This document shows, one piece after another, positions 1-6,624 of a stretch of 6,640 nt of DNA. The position numbers were made by a program, and so were the translations under genes. The notes below the pieces were generated by a model, which saw only the letters and a list, made by a program, of their open reading frames with translations, had not been told where the DNA came from and did no database searches. Position 1 is the first letter of the stretch. Every line of letters begins with the position of its first letter. The DNA comes from Lachnospira sp. (GTDB taxonomy: Bacteria > Bacillota > Clostridia > Lachnospirales > Lachnospiraceae). The stretch is from assembly GCA_017626275.1 (NCBI GenBank), contig JAGAJD010000051.1:1-6640 (forward strand), given 5' to 3'.

Positions 1-128
1 ATATAATCTAACGAGTTGTGAAATAAATACTTATTATATCACGTTGCATTCAGCTTAATATTCTCTAATATCCCCCAAAGAATACTGCATAAAAAGCGCA
101 ATTCATAAGTCAGCTTTATGTCTACCTT

Positions 129-157
129 AATATAATTAATCTTTGCGCCCAATTCAA
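129..157 (-). promoter_or_regulatory. Predicted sigma-A promoter reading leftward out of the window
   Basis: On the minus strand, a -35 element TTGAAT (152-157, four of six consensus bases) and a -10 element TATATT (129-134, five of six) are separated by exactly 17 bases. Transcription would start near base 122 and proceed toward base 1. A tandem direct repeat lies just upstream of the -35, as expected for an activator-dependent promoter. The call rests on pattern only; in AT-rich DNA chance matches are common, so confidence is moderate. Confidence 0.5.
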
Positions 158-164
158 GTAACGT

Positions 165-204
165 GGCATAATTTGCGTTATTTTGGCATGATTTACGTTG
201 TTAT
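165..204. repeat. Tandem 20-base imperfect direct repeat, candidate LytTR-type binding site
   Basis: Two adjacent 20-base units, GGCATAATTTGCGTTATTTT (165-184) and GGCATGATTTACGTTGTTAT (185-204), match at 16 of 20 positions. Each contains a CGTT core, in TGCGTTATT and TACGTTGTT. These resemble, without fully matching, the 9-base LytTR half-site ([TA][AC][CA]GTTN[AG][TG]), and the 20-base period is close to two helical turns. The repeat ends seven bases upstream of the predicted -35. The CGTT core is on the plus strand, opposite to the direction of the predicted promoter, which is not the commonest arrangement. It lies between the kinase stop codon and the promoter and is noncoding. Confidence 0.5.
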
Positions 205-210
205 GTTATT

Positions 211-1503
211 TTATATCATAATATGCACACAAAACATGCCGTCTTCTTCATACTTTTCCACATATCCGTTATACTTTTCCACAGTATCTTCAATGCTTTT
301 CATTCCTATTCCGTGAAGCGATGTATCAGCTTTATCGGTAAAAAAACCGGGATTATTTTCAAGTACAGACTGAAAAATCGTATTTTTCACAAGGATACAA
401 TATTTATTCTGATATGAAAATATGTTTAATGAAATGTATTTTTTGCTTTCCTTATCAAGTTTTTCCTGTGCCTCAACCGCATTATCCAAAAGATTTGACA
501 GCATAACCGCTACATCAAGTTCGTGTGCCTCTTCTGCCGCTGCCGAAATTTTTATGTCAAATTCAATCTCCTTATCCTTGCACAAAAGAGCTTTCTCATT
601 TATCACAGCATTAATCAAATCATTTTGCGTAATATATACATATCTGTTCTTTCCGCAATCCTCAATATGAAGCCCAATTGCTGTTTTAACGGCGTCATAT
701 TTACCGTCATTGAGAAGACGCATATATATATTCAAATGCTTTACCATATCATGTCTTATTTTTCTGATATTATCATATTCCTCATTCAACTGCATAATTT
801 CGCGTTTCTGTGCCTGAAGCTTGAGATTTACAAGCTCATTCTGCTTACTGTACTCATTTTTCAGACTAATCTGATTAATCATCACAAGCGAAATAAGCGT
901 AATCAAAATAACAGAAAACATAATAAGAAATGCAACAACATAATCCTGCGGGCTAAAGTCATGCGTTGCCGTCCACATAATTAACGCCGTCGCAATAACC
1001 ATATCTGCCAGAAAATATAATGCAATAAGAACCCATTCTTCTTTTGTGATACTCCTTTTCTTAATTAAAAACCGAAGTGCTGTATAAAATGTAATAACAA
1101 AGAATATTCTGTTAATGCCAAGCAGTACCATTCGTGTAGGTCCTGTTATAATAAGAGTTGCTCTGCCCTGTATATTAAACGCCAGTCCTCCGACTAACAT
1201 TGTTAAAACATTTACAATAATTGTATCAACTATCATAAATGCACTTATTGCAACTGCCTGTCTTAGCGTTCCTTTTAAAAACACAACACTGTATAATATA
1301 AGTACAGCAGGATAAAGCACTGTCTGAATAACCAAATTGTCGCTTAAAAAAGTGCCTATTACAAAGAGCAGCGTCGTCATACCTGCCGCAATGATATATC
1401 TGTCTTTTCCCTTGTACTCCATATATATATGCAAAAACACTGTATACACTACACTTTCTATCAGTGTTGCAAGTGCTTCTGTTATAAAATCAAGTATCGG
1501 CAT
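211..1503 (-). CDS. Membrane sensor histidine kinase, GHKL family (AgrC-like)
   Basis: A 430-residue kinase, probable partner of the LytTR regulator upstream. The first 210 residues hold six or seven hydrophobic membrane segments with no extracellular sensor domain, as in peptide-sensing AgrC-type kinases. A coiled linker (about 212-248) leads to the phosphoacceptor box IRKIRHDMVKHL, with His251 the likely site. The GHKL ATPase has an N-box LSNLLDNAVEAQ (335-346) and a G-box HGIGMKSIEDTVEKY (397-411). The longest frame starts at a TTG (1509), but AGAGG (1511-1515) is only one base from it and seven bases from the ATG at 1503, so 1503 is chosen. The ligand cannot be read from sequence; a secreted peptide is the usual type, but no agrB/agrD-like gene is inside the window. 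No terminator hairpin follows the stop codon, and a promoter with direct repeats starts right after it. Confidence 0.93.
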   Translation of the reverse strand: MPILDFITEALATLIESVVYTVFLHIYMEYKGKDRYIIAAGMTTLLFVIGTFLSDNLVIQTVLYPAVLILYSVVFLKGTLRQAVAISAFMIVDTIIVNVLTMLVGGLAFNIQGRATLIITGPTRMVLLGINRIFFVITFYTALRFLIKKRSITKEEWVLIALYFLADMVIATALIMWTATHDFSPQDYVVAFLIMFSVILITLISLVMINQISLKNEYSKQNELVNLKLQAQKREIMQLNEEYDNIRKIRHDMVKHLNIYMRLLNDGKYDAVKTAIGLHIEDCGKNRYVYITQNDLINAVINEKALLCKDKEIEFDIKISAAAEEAHELDVAVMLSNLLDNAVEAQEKLDKESKKYISLNIFSYQNKYCILVKNTIFQSVLENNPGFFTDKADTSLHGIGMKSIEDTVEKYNGYVEKYEEDGMFCVHIMI

Positions 1504-1510
1504 AATCAAT

Positions 1511-1515
1511 CCTCT
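1511..1515 (-). promoter_or_regulatory. Ribosome binding site deciding the sensor kinase start
   Basis: AGAGG (within GAAAGAGG) on the minus strand lies seven bases before the ATG at 1503. It is one base from the in-frame TTG at 1509, which rules out the TTG as initiator. Confidence 0.8.
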
Positions 1516-1557
1516 TTCGGAAACATTTTATCGTACAGCAGCCTTATTTAAACCTTA

Positions 1558-2274
1558 TCACAGATTATTTTCATGTCTTATAAATTCCAGATGTTTCCGC
1601 TTTACTTCCTCTAACCTGTCTCTGCTGACAGTTATACATTCACCGGAGGTCATTAACAAATCCTTATATCTTACCCTGTCAACATATCTTAAGTTTACAA
1701 TATACCCCGCCTGCACTCTCACAAAGCCCTTATCGCCAAAAATCTGCTCCATGTCAGACATTTTTCCACGTACATGAAAGCTTTCATTTTCTCTTGTTCT
1801 GACGGCAACATAGTGCTTCACACTTTCAAAATAGCTTATATCCGTCAATTTAATTCTTACAAGATTACCATTGACACAAAAATCATGATAATTCCTTTTA
1901 TTATGAAATTTTTCAAGCAGCGCCATACACGCCTCTGAAAGCTCTGTATCCAGCTTCGATTTGCGCACGAAACGCAGAGGTGAAACCTTAATTGCCTGAA
2001 ACACCATATCTTCACATGACGACACAAAAATGACCGCCGTGTCAGGTGAATATTTACACACTTTTTCTGCCACCTCTAATCCTGAAATCTCAGGCATGTC
2101 TATATCAAGAAAAGCTGCATCATAAACAGTATTTTTAATTTCCTCCAAAAATGCTTTAGGCTCCGAATATGTATGAACCTGACAAGCCTCTCCCCGCTGA
2201 CCGTAAAACTCCTTCAACTCAGTACGCAGATATTCTATATCCTGAATATCATCATCACAAACTGCAACAACCAT
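1558..2274 (-). CDS. LytTR-family response regulator (AgrA/VirR type)
   Basis: A 238-residue DNA-binding response regulator. The receiver domain (1-120) is intact: acidic pocket Asp7-Asp9, phosphorylation site Asp57 in AFLDIDMPE, Ser85/Ser86 at the switch position and Lys105 in place of the conserved Lys. The LytTR domain (about 130-235) shows ISYFESVKHYVAV (146-158), FVRVQAGYIVNLRYV (184-198) and a C-terminal VSRDRLEEVKRKHLEF. The usual His in the RxHRSYIVN-like motif is Gln188. LytTR proteins bind pairs of 9-base direct repeats about two helical turns apart and typically control bacteriocin, virulence or quorum-sensing genes. The partner kinase gene follows after 54 bases. The start ATG at 2274 has only a modest AGGGA (2281-2285) six bases upstream, and folD ends just 21 bases before it, so the pair may ride on the metabolic transcript. 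Confidence 0.94.
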   Translation of the reverse strand: MVVAVCDDDIQDIEYLRTELKEFYGQRGEACQVHTYSEPKAFLEEIKNTVYDAAFLDIDMPEISGLEVAEKVCKYSPDTAVIFVSSCEDMVFQAIKVSPLRFVRKSKLDTELSEACMALLEKFHNKRNYHDFCVNGNLVRIKLTDISYFESVKHYVAVRTRENESFHVRGKMSDMEQIFGDKGFVRVQAGYIVNLRYVDRVRYKDLLMTSGECITVSRDRLEEVKRKHLEFIRHENNL

Positions 2275-2295
2275 ACATATTCCCTAACCCTTTCA

Positions 2296-3135
2296 TTATT
2301 TTCTCATTTGTGCCGCCTTCATCAAATGCTTTGCAAGTACAGAAGTTGTCACTGAACCTACGCCACCCGGAACAGGTGTTGCCAGAGAAGCTTTTTCGGC
2401 AACCGCCTCTGTATCAACATCTCCGCAGAGCTTTCCCTCTTCGTCAACGTTAATTCCTACATCAATAACAACGGCGTCCTTTCCCACATAATCAGCCGTA
2501 ATCATCTTAGCAGAGCCTGCCGCAGCTACCAGCACCTCTGCGTTTCTGCATTCAGCCGCCATATCCCTTGTCTTAGTGTGACAGATTGTAACAGTCGCAT
2601 TTTTCTTCATAAGAAGCATTGCAACAGGCTTTCCAATCACAAGACTTCTTCCTACAACCGTCACTTTCTTTCCTGTAAGATCAATTCCCGCATAATCAAG
2701 CATTTCAATAACCGCCTCAGCAGTACATGGTGCAAAGCCGCTCTCATCGCCTGCAAATACTTTTGCCAGATTAACAGGTGAAATTCCGTCCAAGTCCTTT
2801 TCCGGGCGGATTCTGTTTACAACTGCCTGCTCGTCAAGATGCTTTGGCAGAGGTCTTAAAAGTAAAATTCCGTCTACATCATTATTATCATTAATCTTAT
2901 CAAATTCTTTCTGAAAGCTTTCATTGTCAATGTCTGCATCAAATACATAGGAAGTGCAGCCAAAACCTATCTTTTCCATTTTCTTGGTTGCTCCGCGCTC
3001 ATATGACACATCATCAGGTCTTTCTCCCACACGTATTATGGCAAGCTGCGGTACTTTTTTCTTGTCCTGTTCTAACTTTGCAATAAGCTCCGCATTGATT
3101 GAATTAGCAACGTCTAACCCCTTTAATAATTCCAT
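2296..3135 (-). CDS. folD: Methylenetetrahydrofolate dehydrogenase, FolD family, apparently lacking cyclohydrolase residues
   Basis: FolD-family enzyme of 279 residues oxidising 5,10-methylene-THF to methenyl-THF. Seen: substrate-domain PEKDLDGISP (111-120), APCTAEAV (135-142), the Rossmann signature VVGRSLVIGKPVAMLL (160-175), TICHTKT (183-189) and TPVPGGVGSVTT (253-264). Most FolD proteins also carry cyclohydrolase activity through a Lys (human MTHFD1 Lys56) activated by a Gln (Gln100). Aligning without gaps on Tyr45 (human Tyr52) puts Ala49 at the Lys position and Leu93 (in GILLLRPLP) at the Gln position. Asp116 matches human Asp125 and is kept. The enzyme is thus probably a monofunctional dehydrogenase, with FchA doing the next step; Lys51 and Lys52 nearby leave some doubt. 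Cofactor choice is open: Arg163 of GRS is kept, while the usual Ser in CHSKT is Thr187. The ATG at 3135 has AGGAG seven bases upstream (3143-3147), just behind the fchA stop. Confidence 0.95.
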   Translation of the reverse strand: MELLKGLDVANSINAELIAKLEQDKKKVPQLAIIRVGERPDDVSYERGATKKMEKIGFGCTSYVFDADIDNESFQKEFDKINDNNDVDGILLLRPLPKHLDEQAVVNRIRPEKDLDGISPVNLAKVFAGDESGFAPCTAEAVIEMLDYAGIDLTGKKVTVVGRSLVIGKPVAMLLMKKNATVTICHTKTRDMAAECRNAEVLVAAAGSAKMITADYVGKDAVVIDVGINVDEEGKLCGDVDTEAVAEKASLATPVPGGVGSVTTSVLAKHLMKAAQMRK

Positions 3136-3142
3136 ACCTGCT

Positions 3143-3147
3143 CTCCT
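3143..3147 (-). promoter_or_regulatory. folD ribosome binding site next to the fchA stop
   Basis: AGGAG on the minus strand, seven bases before the folD ATG. The fchA stop TAG (3150-3152) runs directly into the purine stretch AGAGGAGAG. Ribosomes ending fchA would sit on the folD initiation region, which supports translational coupling of the pair. Confidence 0.75.
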
Positions 3148-3149
3148 CT

Positions 3150-3776
3150 CTATCTTATGGCGTCAATTACCGTTTCGTATATTCTGTCTGCCAGTTCATT
3201 TCCCTCAATAAGCAGCTCGTCCGTTTTGACATTCAATTCCTCTGCTGCTTCCGTATTCTTCATAAGCTTTGTATTTATGAATACATTTAATGACGCACCG
3301 TTTAGAGCCGCCCTGCATAACTGCACACCTGCGCCTACATCGCTTACCGCAAGTCTGCTTCCGATGACTGATAATCTGTCAAGTATTCTCAACGCTTCCA
3401 TAATCTTTTCCATAAGTGCAATAGGTGTAAGGCTTGCCTCCATAAGTGCCTTTTCCATTACCTGTTCCTTATAGGCAGCCTGTTCTTCTGTCTCCTTTGG
3501 AAGTCCGTATGCCTTTGACAGCGGTTCAAAGCTCTCCGCATCTTTATCCATATATTCGATTAATTCCTTAGAAATCACCGCTGCCTTTTCTAAGATTTCA
3601 TCAATTTCCTGCTGATACTCCGCATATTTTTTCTTGCCCGTAGTCAGATTGGCAACCATAGAGCCAAGCGCCATACCTGCCGCCGCTACATACGCACACG
3701 CACCGCCGCCGCCCGGAACCGGTGCCTTTGACGATAATACATCAATAAATTCTTTCATGTTCTGTTCTGCCATCAT
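3150..3776 (-). CDS. fchA: Methenyltetrahydrofolate cyclohydrolase (FTCD cyclodeaminase family)
   Basis: A 208-residue stand-alone member of the cyclodeaminase/cyclohydrolase family, which includes the C-terminal half of formimidoyltransferase-cyclodeaminase. Expected reaction: 5,10-methenyl-THF plus water to 10-formyl-THF. Seen in sequence: glycine-rich PVPGGGGACAY (19-29), a conserved acidic element DKDAESF (77-83) whose Asp79 is the likely catalytic residue, SDVGAGVQLCRAAL (145-158) and NVFINT (164-169). The fold is expected to be all-helical. No transferase domain is attached and no histidine-degradation gene is adjacent, so one-carbon metabolism with FolD is the better reading than formimino-THF cyclodeamination, though the latter cannot be excluded. 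Two ATGs are adjacent (3776 and 3773). GGAGG (3788-3792) is 11 bases from the first and 14 from the second, favouring 3776. The stop TAG runs into the folD ribosome binding site 14 bases before folD, implying tight coupling. Confidence 0.92.
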   Translation of the reverse strand: MMAEQNMKEFIDVLSSKAPVPGGGGACAYVAAAGMALGSMVANLTTGKKKYAEYQQEIDEILEKAAVISKELIEYMDKDAESFEPLSKAYGLPKETEEQAAYKEQVMEKALMEASLTPIALMEKIMEALRILDRLSVIGSRLAVSDVGAGVQLCRAALNGASLNVFINTKLMKNTEAAEELNVKTDELLIEGNELADRIYETVIDAIR

Positions 3777-3797
3777 AATAGCTTAATCCTCCCTGTC

Positions 3798-4667
3798 TTA
3801 CCATTCTCCGGTAAAGACCGTCTCTGCCGGTCCTTCCAGATATACTGTATTTTCTTCTCTGTCCCATGTAATTTTCAAATCGCCGCCCAGAAGATGAAGT
3901 ACTGCTGTCTCATCGCACATTCCGTTTAATACTGTCGCAACAAGACTTGCACATGCGCCTGTTCCGCAGGCAAGCGTCTCTCCTGAACCGCGCTCCCACA
4001 CGCGCATATTGAGATTCTGTCTGTCAACAACCTGAATAAATTCAGTATTAATTCTGTTAGGAAATGCCTTGTGGTTCTCAAATGCAGGTCCTGTCTTTTC
4101 TATCTCAAACTTCTTTATATCAATTTTATTATCAATATAAACAATCGCATGCGGATTTCCCATAGATACACATGTAACCGCATATTCCGTACCTTCCACG
4201 ATAAGCGGCTGTGAAATAACTCTGTCCGTTCCCTTTAATTCTCCTGCCGCTTCAAATGCGCCTACATCAACAGGTATAGCCTGTGCTTCAAGAATCGGTG
4301 CTCCCATATCAACCTTTACCGTTTTAACTTTTCCGTCACTTCCCGTATAAAGCTGAAGAGTTTTAATTCCTGCCAGAGTATCCACGGTTATTTCTTTCTT
4401 ATCTGTCAGTCCATTATCATATACAAATTTACCCACGCAGCGTATTCCGTTGCCGCACATCTCTCCCTGCGAACCGTCGGCATTATACATTTCCATAAAA
4501 AAGTCTGCACACTGCGAATTTTTTATAAGTATCAGTCCGTCAACTCCGATTCCAAAATGCCTGTCGCTTACTGCAACGGCTGTCTCTGCCGGATTCTTTA
4601 ATTCCTCTTTAGTACAATCCACATAAACATAGTCATTACCTGCACCCTGCATTTTTGTAAATCTCAT
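3798..4667 (-). CDS. dapF: Diaminopimelate epimerase
   Basis: Cytoplasmic, cofactor-independent epimerase converting LL- to meso-diaminopimelate for peptidoglycan and lysine. The protein is 289 residues from the chosen start, normal for the family. It opens MRFTKMQGAGNDYVYVD, the classic DapF N-terminus. The two catalytic cysteines are visible: Cys71 in EMCGNGIRC and Cys234 in ACGTGACAS. The substrate-binding GNPHAI motif is at about 170-175 and ERGSGET at about 225-231. An in-frame ATG at 4682 would add five residues (MEAAD). It has no ribosome binding site, and its own codons form the GGAGG (4676-4680) that lies eight bases before the ATG at 4667, so 4667 is preferred. The gene begins 24 bases after the ANTAR gene stop and ends 21 bases before fchA, suggesting cotranscription. 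Confidence 0.97.
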   Translation of the reverse strand: MRFTKMQGAGNDYVYVDCTKEELKNPAETAVAVSDRHFGIGVDGLILIKNSQCADFFMEMYNADGSQGEMCGNGIRCVGKFVYDNGLTDKKEITVDTLAGIKTLQLYTGSDGKVKTVKVDMGAPILEAQAIPVDVGAFEAAGELKGTDRVISQPLIVEGTEYAVTCVSMGNPHAIVYIDNKIDIKKFEIEKTGPAFENHKAFPNRINTEFIQVVDRQNLNMRVWERGSGETLACGTGACASLVATVLNGMCDETAVLHLLGGDLKITWDREENTVYLEGPAETVFTGEW

Positions 4668-4675
4668 ATCTGCTG

Positions 4676-4680
4676 CCTCC
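4676..4680 (-). promoter_or_regulatory. Ribosome binding site deciding the dapF start
   Basis: A perfect GGAGG on the minus strand lies eight bases before the ATG at 4667. It overlaps the codons after the alternative ATG at 4682, which has no such site of its own. Confidence 0.85.
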
Positions 4681-4691
4681 ATATCTGCTTA

Positions 4692-5246
4692 TTACATATC
4701 TGAATAAATCCCAATCACCATAGACGCCGATTCTACCATCGTATTTCCGCTGTCCATACTGCACTTTTGTATATATCGAAATGCTTCCTGCTCCGACATA
4801 TTATTCTTATTCATAAGAATTGCCTTTGCCTCATCAATAATCTTCTGTTCCTGCGGGCTTCTGCGTCTCGGCTGTGAACGCTGCTTTTTCCTTCTGTTGA
4901 ACTGCATCTGCAGCATCATTTCAACCGTATTTACTAAATCATTTACTTTAATGGGCATTGCCGCACAAACAATATCATTGTCCTGACAATCCTCCCACAG
5001 ATTCCTTGATGCCACAAGAAGCAGTTCAAAACTTTTCGGCTTGTAATCATATACTTCTGAATACAGCATATTATCCGACAGCTTATAGCCGCAGATAATT
5101 ATGCCGTCTGAAAGTCTGTCAGCCGTATTAATGACCTGTGCTCCCGATGTACATGCAGCAGCAACCTCATATCCTTTCCGAACTAACAGATTTCTTACAG
5201 CTTTCGCCTCTTCTATTTTGGGAAATGCTACAATTAGTGTTGACAT
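4692..5246 (-). CDS. ANTAR-domain antiterminator with degenerate receiver (NitR-like)
   Basis: Probable RNA-binding transcription antiterminator of nitrogen genes, 184 residues. The C-terminal ANTAR domain (about 128-180) shows the expected pattern: IIDEAKAILMNKNNMSEQEAF, then a Cys-Ser-Met turn and VESASMVIG. ANTAR domains bind paired hexaloop RNA hairpins in leaders and prevent termination. The N-terminal half (1-115) has receiver-like spacing but lacks the acidic pocket: residues 8-10 are Phe-Pro-Lys, and the position expected for the phosphorylated Asp in GIIICGYKLSD is Cys52. Control by phosphorylation is therefore unlikely. A basic linker (118-129, RRKKQRSQPRRR) joins the halves. Clostridia are known to carry an ANTAR regulator next to glnA (called NitR in solventogenic clostridia), so regulation of glnA is the natural inference. 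The target hairpins would lie upstream of glnA, outside the window. The ATG at 5246 has GGAGG eight bases upstream (5255-5259). Confidence 0.88.
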   Translation of the reverse strand: MSTLIVAFPKIEEAKAVRNLLVRKGYEVAAACTSGAQVINTADRLSDGIIICGYKLSDNMLYSEVYDYKPKSFELLLVASRNLWEDCQDNDIVCAAMPIKVNDLVNTVEMMLQMQFNRRKKQRSQPRRRSPQEQKIIDEAKAILMNKNNMSEQEAFRYIQKCSMDSGNTMVESASMVIGIYSDM

Positions 5247-5289
5247 CGCTTTTTCCTCCGTTCTAATTTCAACGTTACTGTTTTACACA

Positions 5290-6624
5290 TTAGAACTTGT
5301 AAAGATATTCATCGATTTCCCACTGCGAAACTCTTGTTCTGTAATCTTCCCACTCTTTTAACTTGGCTTCCGTATATTTTGAAACAATATGCTCCCCTAA
5401 TACCTCACATATAAATTTATCTTCGTTAAGACATTTTACTGCCTCATATAAATTTTCAGGAAGCTTCTCAATGCCTGCCGCATTTCTTTCCTCATCTGTC
5501 ATTGCAAATATATTACAGTCTAGGCTTTTTGGTATCTCTAATTTTCTCTTTATACCGTCAAGACCTGCCGCAAGACATACCGCAAGCACAAGATAAGGAT
5601 TTGCTGCAGGATCCGGGCTTCTTAATTCTACACGTGTTCCCTGTCCTCTTGATGACGGAATACGGATAAGAGGACTTCTGTTAGTTGCCGACCATGCAAT
5701 ATATACAGGTGCTTCATGCCCCGGAACAAGTCTCTTATAAGAATTGACAAGCGGATTAGTTATAGCCGTCATTCCCTTCGCATGTTCAAGCAGTCCTGCG
5801 ATAAAATGATATGCGTCCTCTGATAAGCCTAACGCATCATTTTCATCTGCAAAAATATTTTTTCCGCCCAGACCTGCAAGCGACATATTAACATGCATAC
5901 CTGAACCATTAATTCCATGTTTAGGCTTTGGCATAAATGTGGCATAAAGCCCGTGTCTTTTTGCAATCGTCTTTACCGCAAGCTTAAATGTCATAATATT
6001 ATCTGCAGTAATCAACGCCTCATCATATCTGAAATCTATCTCATGCTGAGCCGGTGCCACCTCATGATGCGACGCTTCAATCTCAAAACCCATGTCCTCA
6101 AGTGTCAGAATCATATCTCTTCTGACATTCTCACCTAAATCCACAGGTCCCAAATCAAAATATCCCGCTTTCTCATGAGTAATCGTTGTCGGAAGTCCGT
6201 TTTCGTCTGTATGGAACAGGAAAAATTCACATTCCGGTCCAACCTCAAATATGTATCCTAAATCAGCAGCCTCTTTTATGACTTTCTTTAATACATTTCT
6301 TGAATCGCCCTCAAACGGCTTTCCGTCAGTTGTATACACATCACATATCAGTCGTGCAACTTTGCCGTTCTGAGGTCTCCACGGAAATATTTCAAATGTA
6401 TCATAATCAGGATACAGATACATATCCGATTCCTCAATTCTTACAAACCCTTCCACAGATGAACCGTCAAACATACATTTATTATCCAATGCCCTTTCAA
6501 GCTGGCTTGAGGTAATAGCAACATTTTTTAAAACTCCGAACATATCAGTAAACTGAAGTCTGATAAACTCAACATCTTCTTCCTCTACCATTCTGAATAT
6601 ATCATTTTTTGTATATCTGCTCAT
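5290..6624 (-). CDS. glnA: Glutamine synthetase, type I (GSI-alpha)
   Basis: Cytoplasmic enzyme that condenses glutamate, ammonia and ATP to glutamine, the main entry point of ammonium. The 444-residue protein equals the Bacillus subtilis GlnA length and is colinear with it from memory. The N-terminal beta-grasp domain carries the [20 protein letters not shown] block (51-70). The catalytic domain has GPECEFF (129-135), [12 protein letters not shown] (186-197), NGSGMH (239-244), the flap GHEAP (302-306) and RVELRS (331-336). Likely metal ligands are E131, E133, E188, E195, H244 and E333, with flap E304. Arg62, the residue tied to feedback inhibition in B. subtilis GS, is present. The length leaves no room for the insert typical of adenylylated GSI-beta enzymes, so control is probably by feedback and transcription. 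The ATG at 6624 has AGAGG six bases upstream (6631-6635). The promoter lies beyond the window edge. An ANTAR regulator follows after 43 bases. Confidence 0.98.
   Translation of the reverse strand: MSRYTKNDIFRMVEEEDVEFIRLQFTDMFGVLKNVAITSSQLERALDNKCMFDGSSVEGFVRIEESDMYLYPDYDTFEIFPWRPQNGKVARLICDVYTTDGKPFEGDSRNVLKKVIKEAADLGYIFEVGPECEFFLFHTDENGLPTTITHEKAGYFDLGPVDLGENVRRDMILTLEDMGFEIEASHHEVAPAQHEIDFRYDEALITADNIMTFKLAVKTIAKRHGLYATFMPKPKHGINGSGMHVNMSLAGLGGKNIFADENDALGLSEDAYHFIAGLLEHAKGMTAITNPLVNSYKRLVPGHEAPVYIAWSATNRSPLIRIPSSRGQGTRVELRSPDPAANPYLVLAVCLAAGLDGIKRKLEIPKSLDCNIFAMTDEERNAAGIEKLPENLYEAVKCLNEDKFICEVLGEHIVSKYTEAKLKEWEDYRTRVSQWEIDEYLYKF

Noticed and set aside
33..38. Perfect TATAAT on the minus strand as a second promoter
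   Set aside because: The hexamer at 17-base spacing is ATATTA, a poor -35, and shifting by one base does not help. Likely chance in AT-rich DNA.
8..49. Second 13-codon minus-strand frame (MQRDIISIYFTTR)
   Set aside because: No convincing ribosome binding site; the GGGGGA at 71-76 is too far upstream. Not supportable as a gene.
65..106. Minus-strand 13-codon open frame (MNCAFYAVFFGGY) downstream of the predicted promoter
   Set aside because: A short peptide gene would suit a peptide-sensing system, but there is no ribosome binding site at a proper distance and frames of this length are common by chance.
88..120. Inverted repeat (CATAAAAAGC with GCTTTATG) as a transcription terminator
   Set aside because: The stem is short, AT-rich and bulged, and no T-run follows on either strand.
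250..283. 13-base direct repeat ATACTTTTCCACA at 250-262 and 271-283
   Set aside because: It lies inside the kinase coding sequence and encodes two VEKY segments of the G-box region; protein sequence and codon use explain it.
523..984. Plus-strand 153-codon open frame and other plus-strand frames
   Set aside because: They lie entirely antisense to well-supported minus-strand genes, lack recognisable motifs and are rich in residues typical of antisense translation.
5247..5289. LytTR-like half-site AACGTTGAA or ANTAR hairpin in the glnA-ANTAR gap
   Set aside because: Only a single half-site without a partner, and no paired hexaloop hairpins or T-run can be formed in 43 bases.
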